From positions 76,683,524 through 76,747,523 of the forward strand of contig CM026426.1 in the NCBI GenBank assembly GCA_014871385.1: DNA of 64,000 nucleotides, in the 5' to 3' direction. This DNA comes from Ceratodon purpureus (taxonomy: Eukaryota > Streptophyta > Bryopsida > Pseudoditrichales > Ditrichaceae). The position numbers and the translations under genes were made by a program. Shown piece by piece: positions 35,470-46,043 of this stretch; the first letter of the stretch is position 1, and each line of letters begins with the position of its first letter. Under the pieces are notes generated by a model. The model saw nothing but the letters and a program-made list of their open reading frames with translations. It was not told the origin of the DNA and did not search any database.

Positions 35470-36787
35470 TTTACCACCTCCACCACCTCTCAACGCCAAA
35501 TGTAAGCAGCTACCCTACAAGACTTATAAGGAGGGGATCGACCTAGATGCACATAACCGATACTTCAACAAATGCACTTGATTGAACGGTGACACCGATG
35601 AAACGGTGATCATTACCCTATTTGGGACCACTCTGGTCGACAAAGCTCAGCGTTGGTTTGATGACTAGTTAGATCATCAATCACTTTGCACCTAGAAGAA
35701 GTCTAAGGAGGCATTTAAGACTAGGTAAAGATAACATGACTCTAATGAGCAGGTTTACATGACATTATGGACTTTCAAGCAGAGTGAAGGAGAGAAGGTT
35801 CAGGATTACTACAAAAGGTTCATGAAACTCATCAAGTGCTTACAGACCAAAGCAGAGGAGGGGTTCAAACTAACCTACTTTAGAGTAGGGTTGTTAGATT
35901 TCCTAAAGGTTACCACCAGTGACTCTACAACTACCACTCTTATTGGATAGAAGGAGTTGGCGCGACACTGTGAGAGTAATTGTACGGATGCCTCGAAAAA
36001 AAGTTGTTTTTTTAGACGAGGAGGACAAGGCAGGCCAACCCCACGGCCACTACACCAGCACAGAGAGAGGGAGCCAATAACGCCAATCAACAATATTGCA
36101 CAGTCTGTAAGAAGTTTGTTCATATAGACGCATACTGCTTCGTCAATCCCGCCAATTTCAACGATCGACTTCCAAAAACTGAAGAGAAGCAGACGATGGG
36201 AGTTAACGAAGTCGCTACTCAACAAAACCCGGTTCCGAGAAAACCTACAAAGTAGCTTTTAATACGTGCTAATTTTCAATACAGCAGTCCTAATTGGAAT
36301 GATACCTGCTATTTTTGCATGAGTCCTGAACATTAGATGCAAAACTCCCCCCTACAAGCAAAGTTTCAATAGTAAGTGGCTCCGAAGAAGCAAAATACTA
36401 ATAATGTGGAGCTTAAAAATGTGGAATTGCAGGAGCTAAAGGACGTTGAGGTTGCAGCTACACCGACTAGGGCTGCACGAGTCAAGGCTCGCCTTCTAAT
36501 ACAAGACAAGGAAGTGAAGGAGCCCAAACCTCGACACGCAAAAACCCTAGGTGATTGGAAAAAAGAGGAACGCATCAGAAATGAGTTCCTTGCGTTCTCA
36601 GGGTAGATTAACAAGGAAAACAACTTGGCCCAGCAGACGAAAGAGGAATTGCAGAAAGCTGCCACAGCCAGCCAGGAAGTCCATCCAGCTGATGGGCCTA
36701 TTTTGGATGGCAATTGGGTTGGGTTTCCCAACCCTGATTGTCATCAAGTTGTTTCAAAGAAGGCAGTACAAACTGAGAGTGATGCCA
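35470..36787 (+). pseudogene. gag: Gag of the old Ty3/gypsy element
   Basis: A capsid-like block (TLFGTTLVDKAQRWFDD near 35620-35665, then MTLWTFKQSEGEKVQDYY) is followed by two CCHC zinc knuckles. The first, CTVCKKFVHIDAYC (about 36096-36137), is an exact Cx2Cx4Hx4C. The second, CYFCMSPEH at about 36309, is broken by a stop and a Cys-to-Ser change. At least six in-frame stops precede the knuckles. A Lys/Glu-rich linker continues to the insertion point at 36787 and resumes in the same frame at 46044. Confidence 0.85.
36783..36787. repeat. Target-site duplication TGCCA, left
   Basis: The 5 bp before the left LTR, identical to 46039-46043. Five base pairs is standard for Ty3/gypsy integrases. 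Confidence 0.95.
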
Positions 36788-37471
36788 TGTTACTAGGACA
36801 ACCAGCTCACTAAGAGTCGTGGACGGCAACATCGACATAGACTACAGTGAAATAGCGAGCTTCAAGGACGTCCTAATTAGTATAAAAGCATCGTAGTTAG
36901 GAGCACTCTCCCTCTCTCTTCTTCTGAGTAATTTTGCTAGGAGCTTAGGACTAGGCTAAGCCTTAGTGCCGCCTTAGGACCATGGACACCCTCTGTTTTT
37001 GTATTGTCTCAGTACTCTAGTTACACCTTTATGAAAGACTCCCTTTGATGCTAAAACTTGTTCCCTCTTGCTGTCGCTCCCTTAACCCTGTTTGCTTCCT
37101 GTCTCGATGAATTGCCTATTTGACTGCTCTCACTTCATTCTTGTGCTCTTTACTCTTTCTATGCATACAATCGTCTCTGCGTCCCTACCTAAGACACCAT
37201 GATCTCCCTGGTCGTCCCCTCTTCCCCCTGATCCTCCCTCAGACTCTTTCTACGACAGCTAAGGCTGTTTCCCTCCCCGACCATCTCTCCACGAGGCTCA
37301 GCCTAACCCTAACTGTGATGTCCGACACTTGAGACATTCGCCCCTCTGACGTCCAACCACCAAAGCCGACCCGGGGATCAGAGGCTCCCTGGTTGTCTAC
37401 CACAGTTCTAGCCTTAGAAAGACCCCATTTTTCTGCGTTCACACTCTCTATCTCGGGAATCCAGGATAACA
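36788..37471 (+). repeat. 5' LTR of the young Ty3/gypsy element
   Basis: 684 bp, TGTTACTAGG...GGATAACA. It differs from the 3' LTR at 36801, 36809, 37372 and 37376. A TATAAAAG box lies at 36881-36888, 93 bp from the LTR start, and probably drives genomic RNA synthesis. Confidence 0.97.
36881..36888 (+). promoter_or_regulatory. TATA box of the LTR promoter
   Basis: TATAAAAG, conserved at the identical offset in the 3' LTR (45448-45455). It is the only strong TATA match in the U3-like part of the LTR. Confidence 0.7.
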
Positions 37472-37474
37472 TTT

Positions 37475-37492
37475 TGGCGACCATGCTGGGGA
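37475..37492 (+). other. Primer-binding site, probably for a tRNA-Arg
   Basis: TGGCGACCATGCTGGGGA starts 3 nt after the LTR end. TGG is the complement of the universal tRNA CCA tail and TGGCGAC is the start seen for arginine tRNAs used as primers in plant Ty3 elements. The tRNA identity is inferred. Confidence 0.7.
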
Positions 37493-37539
37493 TAGAAGTG
37501 TGAACAAAGAAACACGAAGGTTACGATATTGCTTACAAT

Positions 37540-38896
37540 ATGCCACCTAGAAAGGTAGCTGCAGAAGCATCCGGCAATACTGACGGCGAGGACGCTACTA
37601 TACAAGATGACCAAGAAGGTACTAGAGAATTTTGCAGTGGATGAAACAGCAAATGACTGACCTTGCTGCCAAAAATGACCCAGTAATGCAAAGCTAGAAC
37701 TGCTTAGTGTACAGTATAACAACTTGCAAAGTAGCAGAACACCTGGACCGGCAGAGATATCACCTCTGGACCAAGCAGCCCAAGCCTCGCAAATACCCGA
37801 GGAAGGGTTACGATCTGCCACAATCCCAAGAGAAAACCCGACTGCGGCCACATCTCACAGCATGGGGAGTCACGACCACAATACCAAGCTGCCAAAGATC
37901 CCTTACCCCGTGTTTGACGATGCCGCTGACCCTGATTGGCACAAAAGACGATTTCGAGTCATAGCCCAAACCAACGGTGTCAGTAGTCCAACAGACCTCC
38001 AAAACATTTTTGGAACAACCTTACAAGGAAATCACATAAATTGGTATATAGATATAGAAACAGAACACCCTCTGTCGTCATGGGAAGAGATGGAAGCCAG
38101 TTTTTTGCACAAATTCAGGAAATTAAAAACAAGCTCCGAAATCTTACGAGCTCTGGGTAGTATTACTCAAAGCAAGGACGAACTCGTTGACAAATTTTAT
38201 GACAGATTTAAGCAATTGGCTGACAAACTTAATCAGAAGCCGGAAGAAGATTACTTGTGCGAGTGGTTTAAAAAAGGTCTGTTGCCCTGGATTCAACAAG
38301 GCATTGTGATTCGAGGGGTTAAAAAATTACAGGATATTCTTGATGCAGCTAATGATATCAGTTGTGAGCTGGGGGCGTTGCACAAACTACAAACACCTGT
38401 GCTACCACTACCGGCCCTACGGCCTGACGTAAGAATCACCCCGGTCCCATGCACCGACTGTGGTAAGATACACGGTGGGCGATGCTGGTTTGCCAACACC
38501 AACCCCCGCTCTGACGATAATAGACGACCACGACCTTCCACAGCAGCCATGCACACAGATGAGATAGAGGTCGATGCATTCCAACCAGCACGCAATGACG
38601 GCTGTTGGGAATGCGGATCGCTCCATCATCGTCAAATTAATTGTCCTCTCGTACGCCAACGATGGACAGCAGCGTCACCCAACACCAACACGCCACCTAA
38701 GGACGACCAAGGGCCATCTGCAAGAAGAGGAGGCGTCACAATCACCGAAGTCCATGGAGCAGGAGCTAAAGTAGCAGCAATAACCACAGCTGCCGTGTCA
38801 ACTAGGTCACAGGCAAGCCCGAATTCCAAAGCAGATGACCATATCATTGAGCACAGAAAACCGTTTTTACCTGATCACTGGGAGCGATTGCACTAG
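37540..38896 (+). pseudogene. gag: Gag of the young Ty3/gypsy element, two frameshifts near the N terminus
   Basis: A good ATG at 37540 (MPPRKVAAEASG) opens one frame that stops at about 37642. The sequence then reads sensibly in a second frame (MKQQMTDLAAKNDPVM, from 37641), and from about 37689 in a third that stays open to the TAG at 38894. Each switch fits a single-base loss, at about 37630 and 37688. The main part holds the capsid domain (WHKRRFRVIAQTNG to about 38300) and two knuckles: CTDCGKIHGGRC (Cx2Cx3Hx3C) and CWECGSLHHRQINC (Cx2Cx4Hx4C). Gag would package element RNA in particles. The TAG is in the same frame as pol. Confidence 0.85.
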
Positions 38897-41800
38897 ATAC
38901 GGAGTAACTTACAAAAAGAATTGGAGACGCCACCTGCAGTCAGCCTGCAGCAGATTGCCGACAATACCAATGTTACCATAACGTTGTCCAAGTTGATACA
39001 GATCAGCCCCGAATTTCACAAGTATTTACAACAGGCCGCAACCTCTGCTGTACCTAACGATCCTAAGGTAATCGAAGTTAATTCCACGACATTAGACCCC
39101 GACGCCGCAGTCATCCGAATCCAGCTTGGGGAGTATGAACTAACCAATGTGTTAGTTGATGGTGGCTCAAGAGTTAATGTCATGAGCAACCAGCTGAGAG
39201 AAAACTTGGGACTCCCTCGACCCAAGGCAGCACAATTCATCTTAAGAATGGCCAATGACGCCCCGGTGACTCCATTGGGAATATTGTCCTCGGTAGCAAT
39301 TACTACATATGGCGTTACAACACCCGCCACGTTTGTCATCATTGAAATGCCCGATCGCAGTAATTTCCCAATCATACTTGGACGACCATGGCTACGGGAT
39401 ATGAACGCCCTCCACGACTGGGCCCGAAACCAGATTCGGATACATCGGCAAGGGCGAACCATTGTTATCCCTGTCGATAGCTGCGTAACCCAAGCCAAAG
39501 CAAACCAAATACGACACACTGCGGGAACTAATTGGCTGAAAGGATTGTCACCAGAGCAGGAGGCGTTGGTTCTACAAGCCGACCCCAACCTAGTACCACT
39601 AGCGGAAATACATCTCGCCAGTCTGGCACCAGAACCAGAGAAACTTGACATTCCCTCCCACTTCACTAATGAAGTCCAGGGGCGAGTCAGTGTCAGCGCT
39701 CCTCCGGCGTCCCAAGCATTAAAACACCACACTATCAACGGGTGGTCTCATGGCGCCAAAGATAAGGTGGAACTAGTCAACCTGGGCACCACGGCCGAAC
39801 CAAAATTTGTTAAGATCAACGCCAAGGCACCACCAGAGCTCAAACACGCTGCCACTGAATTATTCCACGAGTACCGGGACATATTCGCCTGGAACCACGA
39901 AGACCTCAAAGGCATTCCTACCCAGTTAGCAGAACACACAATTGACTTAGCTCCAAATGCACATCCAGTGCAGCAATGCCGATGTAGGATGAATCCTAAC
40001 TACGCAACGAGAGTCAAAGCTGAACAAGACAAACTATTGCAAGCAAAATTTATCTCACCCATAGATTTAGCACCATGGTTGTCACCGATGGTCATCATAC
40101 CCCAAAAAAATGGTACTCTCAGGATATGTGTAGATTTTCGTAAACTGAACGCTGCGACACGAAAAGATCATTATTCCCTACCATATATGGAGGAAATCAT
40201 TGATGAAGTGGCCGGCCACGAGATGTACTCTTTTCTAGATTGTTTTTCAGGATACTATCAGGTAGCCATGGCCGACCAAGATAAAAACAAAACGGCCTTC
40301 TCCACAGAATGGGGACCATATCAATTCGAGAGGATGCCATACGGTGCCAAGAACGCACCCATGACATTTCAGAGAGTCATGGAACTTATCTTCCGTCCAT
40401 ATTTAAAACGGTTCTTTCGAATTTACCTTGATGATGGTACTGTCTATGGCTCCAAGAAAGACCATATTTCTCATCTACGACAAATCTTCGATGCCTGCAG
40501 AGCCAACGGGGTCAGTCTCAATGGTGATAAATGCATGTTCCTATTCTTTGCAGGCATCATCTTGGGCTACATAGTTTGTAAACATGGTAAGCTACCGGAT
40601 TCAGAAAAAATAAAAGACATAGTCAACATGACTCCACCTGTCAATCAAAAAGGAGTCCAGCGCCTCCTCGGCCTAGCCCACTTTAACAGAATTTATATAG
40701 AAAAGCTGGCCCATATAACCGCTCCGATTACAGCTCTGAACCACGCCAGATACAGCTGTCCCCAAGATTGGACACCGGAGGCACAAGAGGCATTGGAAAA
40801 AATTAAGGTTGCCTATTCAAATGCACCTATACTCATTGCCCCAGATTGGACTAAACCTTTTCACGTACACACCGATGCCTCCAATGTTGCCATAGGTGTC
40901 ATGTTAGCCCAGAACGTCACAGGCAAACATGACCAACCAGTAGCCTACGCAAGCCGCTTACTAAACACAGCTGAAAAGAACTATTCTACCACGGAGACAG
41001 AAGCGCTAGCCATGATCTACGCTGTCAAAAAATTCAGACATTATCTTCTGGGAAATAAATTCAAATTTATCGTGGATCATCATAGTTTTACTTACCTCGT
41101 CAATCAACCACTGGTCAGTGGAAGGGTAGCCAGATGGATTATGATTCTCCTGGAATACGATTTTGAAGTTGTTTATATCCCTAGCAAGCGCCACATCATA
41201 GCCGATTACCTGTCCAGAGACACCGCAGCTACCGAGGACGGCATTGACGACTCATTCAATGATGCATATATCCAAACAGCCGCAATTGCACCAGAGAAAA
41301 ACAAAGACTGGCGATCACCATATCTGCAGTATTTAACAACCGGGCAAGTTCCCATCGATATCTCAGGCACCAGAAAAATTAATTTTATTCGCAAAACTCT
41401 TCCCTACACCACTTTTGAGGGACAACTCTACCGACGGGGTCCAGACGGAGAAACGCGGATTTGTGTGGCCCCAGACCAGCAACAGGAGATTATGACTCAC
41501 TTACATGATGGCTCGGCTGGTGGTCACCAAGGACCCGACACCACGGTGAAAAAGATTCTAACTGCCAAGTATTGGTGGCCACCTTTACACAAGGACGTCC
41601 ATGATTATGTCAAAAAATGTCATGCATGCCAGATCGCTACCACAAACTTTGAATATCAAGGCAGAGTTCCATTGAAGTCAATACCGCCATTGGGACCATT
41701 CATGCGATGGGGCTTGGATTTCGTAGGCCCAATCCGACCCATAACAAGGCAAGGATTCAAATACATACTGGTCGCCACTGATTACACCACCAAGTGGGTC

Positions 41801-42784
41801 GAAGCCAAGCCGCTGCGAACCAATACCGCTGTCGTCACCGCTACCTTCATCTACGAACATATTATCACCAGGTTTGGATGTCCCTTGGAGATCATGTCTG
41901 ATCAAGGTTCTCATTTTGTTAACTCCGTGATAGAGGAACTCATAGAGAACCACATAATTAAACACCGCACGAGCACCGTCTATTATCCTCAAGGCAACGG
42001 ACAGGCAGAGTCGACCAAAAAAACATTAGTAAATATGCTAAAACGGTTTGTCCACGCCAACAAGGTCGACTGGGACGACTGCCTTCCAGCTGCGTTATGG
42101 TCATACCGAGTAGCTACCAAGACAGCCACACAGTTCAGCCCCTTTGAGTTAGTTTATGGCAGCCAATCCTTGTTACCCACGAAATATATTGCTCCAACGT
42201 TCCAAAGTCTGCAGCCACGAGATTACACTCCACACAAGGTGTTAGCCGCTCGATTGCAAGACATCCACCATATCGAGGAGCTCCGGGAGTCGGCATTAGA
42301 CAACATAGCTCATAAACAACAACTCAGCGCACAGTATTTTCAGGCCTCGCAACCGCCCAGGCTTTTCCAAAAGGGTGACCTCGTCTTATGGTGTCCCAGA
42401 GATCCCAAATTAAAACGACCAAAATTCGAGTCCATTTGGCATGGTCCATACAGGGTCCAATTAGTGCTACCAAATAACACAGTGTTACTAATTAACAGTA
42501 CTAATTATGACGCCCACGCCACCATGGTCAATGCAGCAAAATTAAAACATTACCACGCAGCCACCCCACACCTGTCACCGACTCTTAGCTTAGGAGAAAT
42601 TCAGAGCTACCTTGACAAAGAAGCGGAGTCTAACTTGGACGCCAACACTCACAATCCAGATGACCAGGATGTCTCCACGGTGCCCCCATCAACCTCCAGC
42701 ATTCCTGAGATAGGTGTGAATTTGATCCAAGCCATCCCATTTTTCAGGCACACCAAAGACAATCATGGAAACGAGTTGACATGA
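38897..42784 (+). CDS. pol: Pol polyprotein (protease-RT-RNase H-integrase) of the young Ty3/gypsy element
   Basis: The frame is open from just after the gag TAG to TGA at 42782-42784, with no in-frame ATG near its beginning, so it must be made by fusion to gag. Counting from 38921: protease VDGGS at residues 79-83; RT catalytic YLDDG at 502-506; RNase H first Asp in HTDAS at 652; integrase HHCC finger ending CHAC; DD35E triad at D933, D994 and E1030 (exactly 35 residues between the last two); GPY module at 1175-1177. No chromodomain follows. All catalytic residues seen are intact, in contrast to the broken gag and extra ORF. The four TGA bases ATGA at 42781-42784 overlap the start of the next ORF. 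Confidence 0.95.
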   Translation: MRSNLQKELETPPAVSLQQIADNTNVTITLSKLIQISPEFHKYLQQAATSAVPNDPKVIEVNSTTLDPDAAVIRIQLGEYELTNVLVDGGSRVNVMSNQLRENLGLPRPKAAQFILRMANDAPVTPLGILSSVAITTYGVTTPATFVIIEMPDRSNFPIILGRPWLRDMNALHDWARNQIRIHRQGRTIVIPVDSCVTQAKANQIRHTAGTNWLKGLSPEQEALVLQADPNLVPLAEIHLASLAPEPEKLDIPSHFTNEVQGRVSVSAPPASQALKHHTINGWSHGAKDKVELVNLGTTAEPKFVKINAKAPPELKHAATELFHEYRDIFAWNHEDLKGIPTQLAEHTIDLAPNAHPVQQCRCRMNPNYATRVKAEQDKLLQAKFISPIDLAPWLSPMVIIPQKNGTLRICVDFRKLNAATRKDHYSLPYMEEIIDEVAGHEMYSFLDCFSGYYQVAMADQDKNKTAFSTEWGPYQFERMPYGAKNAPMTFQRVMELIFRPYLKRFFRIYLDDGTVYGSKKDHISHLRQIFDACRANGVSLNGDKCMFLFFAGIILGYIVCKHGKLPDSEKIKDIVNMTPPVNQKGVQRLLGLAHFNRIYIEKLAHITAPITALNHARYSCPQDWTPEAQEALEKIKVAYSNAPILIAPDWTKPFHVHTDASNVAIGVMLAQNVTGKHDQPVAYASRLLNTAEKNYSTTETEALAMIYAVKKFRHYLLGNKFKFIVDHHSFTYLVNQPLVSGRVARWIMILLEYDFEVVYIPSKRHIIADYLSRDTAATEDGIDDSFNDAYIQTAAIAPEKNKDWRSPYLQYLTTGQVPIDISGTRKINFIRKTLPYTTFEGQLYRRGPDGETRICVAPDQQQEIMTHLHDGSAGGHQGPDTTVKKILTAKYWWPPLHKDVHDYVKKCHACQIATTNFEYQGRVPLKSIPPLGPFMRWGLDFVGPIRPITRQGFKYILVATDYTTKWVEAKPLRTNTAVVTATFIYEHIITRFGCPLEIMSDQGSHFVNSVIEELIENHIIKHRTSTVYYPQGNGQAESTKKTLVNMLKRFVHANKVDWDDCLPAALWSYRVATKTATQFSPFELVYGSQSLLPTKYIAPTFQSLQPRDYTPHKVLAARLQDIHHIEELRESALDNIAHKQQLSAQYFQASQPPRLFQKGDLVLWCPRDPKLKRPKFESIWHGPYRVQLVLPNNTVLLINSTNYDAHATMVNAAKLKHYHAATPHLSPTLSLGEIQSYLDKEAESNLDANTHNPDDQDVSTVPPSTSSIPEIGVNLIQAIPFFRHTKDNHGNELT

Positions 42785-45305
42785 CAACAGCTACTCATCT
42801 CCGCCGTCTTAGGCGGACAGCGCCGCCACCATCATCGCAGACAGTTCAGTCCCATCCAAGCTTCTCACAGCCGCCAAAGGAGCTTGGGCTGGCGCATCAT
42901 GAGACACCACCCATCCCATCCCAGCCACCAAGTAACTCTTCTCCTCCCCTCACCCCTCCCAGTTGGTCCCCTGACCTCCTTTCCTTCCCTTCCCCACAGC
43001 TCGCTGTACTCCCCGTGCCATTTGGGAGCCTGGCACACCTCATTCTCTCTCTCCTTTGCACCCCTCTTAGCCCACTGCTGTCGCATACGCTCCTTCGCTG
43101 CCTCTACGCCGTCGTCGCCATGGTTCCCCCGGTCCCTCGGAAGGCGATGCCGCCGTTTCATGTTCCCAAGCACATCCACGAGTGGAAGGGCAGGGCAGAC
43201 GAAGTATGGACCACGAAGACCGGCATGGTTAAGTATTGGAGCTTGATGGAGGGCAAGACCAACGTCGCCTATTGCAATGCATTTGTGCAGTCCCTACGGC
43301 AACAGAGCAAAGACGAACCTTACCCGGCTGGCGACGTCGAAGGCATCCGCGTGGTCTACTCCAGCCGCTATCTGCATGCATCCTTCGGATGGGACGGGAC
43401 AGGCTTCACCGAATGGAGCCCAGCTTGCGCATATCCACAAGGATGTCGAGACTCTGGTACACCACACCCCTCTTCGCGATGACAATCGTTATGACGTCTT
43501 TGTTTTGGGAAAGATTTTGGCTGAACCATGGTTTGCAAGGATGAGGGGCATTCTGAGCCAGGTCTTTTTTCGAAACGATTGTAACGGGATCACACGCGCT
43601 CAACTGTCACTGCTGTTCATGGCCGACCAAGGAGAAAAAAATCAACTGGGGGGTCTTGGTCGATGAGCACTTCAGGGTGCAGCTGCGTGGACACCGAAGA
43701 TCACCCGAGTATTCCAGCCCTATCGGCCCGTTCTTGACGGCTTATATCACGCATTTCCTTGCCTATCACCGACGCCATAACCGACCACCAGCCGCAGGTT
43801 CATTCCTTGACATCCAGAGGGAGCTCGCAGCCATACCTCCCCCCGAGACAGCTACGCCAGGGCCAAGCGCCAAGCGCCAACGGTTGTTGGAGCTGACAAC
43901 TGGAGGGGCGATAGTAAAGGATCCGGCCTGGGGACCTCCGACGTCGGAGATACACGCACAGACAGTAGCACTGACCGATACGTTGGCAGCTCTCCTGCAA
44001 TTCGCGCACAAAATAGAACAAGAGAAGAAGGGTTTGGCTAACTCATACTGAGAACAGGAGGAGAGAGCCAAGCGCAAAGCCAGCCACGCCATCCAAGCCG
44101 CCCAAGCACAAGCTAACCAGGCATTAGAAACAGCTCGGGCAGAATTCAAACAGCAGATAGAAGAAAATCACACCACATTGACGAACCTACGCAACCAAGT
44201 AACAGGTTTGGAGCTGGAGCTTACCAACGCACAGGAACACGTAGACCTGCTGGCCAAGGACAAGGCATGGTTGTAGAGCAAGATCCAAAAGTTGGAACAG
44301 CTCAACAGCGACTACCTAGCTAAATACAAACAACTCAGCGTAGACAAAGCAGTTCAGCTCCCACAGCACACACACGAGGAAACAGAGGAGTTGAAGAAAG
44401 CAAGTGCAGACCTGGAGCAGATGCGGGAGACATTTGAGGCCAACAAAATTGGATGGGTCCATGCTGCTACTCGCGCCATAGCCACCAAGGTCTTTCACAT
44501 GCGTCGTCTGCAGCCTCCAGCAACCGAGGAGCCCTCACCCGAATTCCTGGATACATGCATCGACGAGGCCATGGCAGTATTAGAGATGGAACAATTGGAG
44601 CCAGATTGGGAGGCTATCGATCAGGAACAACAAGACTACGACATGCTGGAGTCATACAAGGGGAAGGAGATATACCAATCACTACCACGACCCACTAACG
44701 AGGAACCTTTGCGCATCATCATAGGGCCAGGGCCGTCCCCGTCGGTAACCACGCCGCCCATCTTCCATGATCCAGCTGAGCGTGTTGACATTCCCGACTT
44801 GCTCACTGACAACGAGGAGACTCCCCAGGCGTCACCGCACCTCCCTGTACACAACACGGAGCAGCCAAGTCAGCCCATGAATAAGGTAAATTCTCGGCCC
44901 CATCCTTTTAAATTTCACAAGGATGCTCTCAAACGCCTAGAAGAAGAATATAGCTTGGAAACAGAGGCAAGTGACGCCAGTGATGCCGAGGAAGAATTAG
45001 AAACTGCCATAGAGCAGGTAAAACAGTATTTCAGGAATAACCCTGACCTAGCTTCTCGGTACGCTGACCCTGAAGCAGATCAAGTCAACTGCCCCGCCTG
45101 CAACAAGACTCTAGGAAAAACTGTCTACGATGTCTACCAGCATTTCGCTACATCGAGGTCCAAGCACAACCTGATTCACCGAGGAGTAGCAGTCGCCATC
45201 GCATCCCTCTACGGTGATCAAACACCACCTAGAAGACAAGCTCAACTCCCACGCGAGACCACCCTTCCCGACAGGCGCGCGGCACACCAACGATCCAGCC
45301 ATTAA
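42781..45305 (+). pseudogene. Additional sense ORF after pol (coiled coil plus C2H2-like finger), frame-disrupted
   Basis: The frame opens with ATG overlapping the pol stop (ATGA). A better start may be ATG 43121 (MVPPVPRKAMPPFHV). Readable text continues to 45305 through three frames: switches occur near 43425 and at the A/G homopolymers near 43640, with stops TGA 44049 and TAG 44274. In order: a globular region (HEWKGRADEVWTTK; WFARMRGILSQVFF; GPFLTAYITHFLAY); a long Glu/Lys/Gln-rich coiled coil (about 43980-44500); an acidic linker; and a C-terminal finger, CPAC...H...H with spacing Cx2Cx13Hx7H (about 45090-45170). Intact length would be about 720 residues. Role unknown; such extra ORFs in plant Ty3 elements include env-like and regulatory proteins. 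No signal peptide or clear membrane anchor argues for an env. Confidence 0.75.
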
Positions 45306-45338
45306 GTACCAAGGCAATTCGAGGACGAATTGCGAGCT

Positions 45339-45354
45339 AAAAAGGACGGCAAAA
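45339..45354 (+). other. Polypurine tract of the young element
   Basis: AAAAAGGACGGCAAAA abuts the 3' LTR. It is purine-rich with two interrupting C residues; it would prime plus-strand synthesis. Confidence 0.6.
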
Positions 45355-46038
45355 TGTTACTAGGACAGCCAGCTCTCTAAGAGTCGTGGACGGCAACATC
45401 GACATAGACTACAGTGAAATAGCGAGCTTCAAGGACGTCCTAATTAGTATAAAAGCATCGTAGTTAGGAGCACTCTCCCTCTCTCTTCTTCTGAGTAATT
45501 TTGCTAGGAGCTTAGGACTAGGCTAAGCCTTAGTGCCGCCTTAGGACCATGGACACCCTCTGTTTTTGTATTGTCTCAGTACTCTAGTTACACCTTTATG
45601 AAAGACTCCCTTTGATGCTAAAACTTGTTCCCTCTTGCTGTCGCTCCCTTAACCCTGTTTGCTTCCTGTCTCGATGAATTGCCTATTTGACTGCTCTCAC
45701 TTCATTCTTGTGCTCTTTACTCTTTCTATGCATACAATCGTCTCTGCGTCCCTACCTAAGACACCATGATCTCCCTGGTCGTCCCCTCTTCCCCCTGATC
45801 CTCCCTCAGACTCTTTCTACGACAGCTAAGGCTGTTTCCCTCCCCGACCATCTCTCCACGAGGCTCAGCCTAACCCTAACTGTGATGTCCGACACTTGAG
45901 ACATTCGCCCCTCTGACGTCCAACCACCAAAGCCGACCTGGGTATCAGAGGCTCCCTGGTTGTCTACCACAGTTCTAGCCTTAGAAAGACCCCATTTTTC
46001 TGCGTTCACACTCTCTATCTCGGGAATCCAGGATAACA
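45355..46038 (+). repeat. 3' LTR of the young Ty3/gypsy element
   Basis: 684 bp and colinear with the 5' LTR; four substitutions, no indels. TATAAAAG is at 45448-45455. Confidence 0.97.
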
Positions 46039-46043
46039 TGCCA
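46039..46043. repeat. Target-site duplication TGCCA, right
   Basis: Directly follows the terminal CA of the 3' LTR and equals 36783-36787. Confidence 0.95.

Larger units (their letters stand above)
36788..46038 (+). mobile_element. Young full-length Ty3/gypsy retrotransposon, 9,251 bp
   Basis: The element has two 684-bp LTRs, a primer-binding site, gag, pol and a sense 3' additional ORF, and an exact TGCCA target duplication. The LTRs start TGTTAC and end TAACA and differ at four positions with no indel (about 99.4% identical by eye), implying recent insertion. Pol order is protease, RT, RNase H, integrase, so it is Ty3/gypsy. The integrase C terminus has a GPY module and no chromodomain, so a non-chromovirus lineage (Tat/Athila-like) is likely. 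It sits nested inside an older relative. Confidence 0.97.

Noticed and set aside
37120..37332. 70-codon ORF present twice (also 45687-45899)
   Set aside because: It is LTR sequence, identical because the two LTRs are copies; no sign of translation.
39016..39738. 240-codon minus-strand ORF
   Set aside because: It is a shadow antisense to the intact pol gene of the young retrotransposon.
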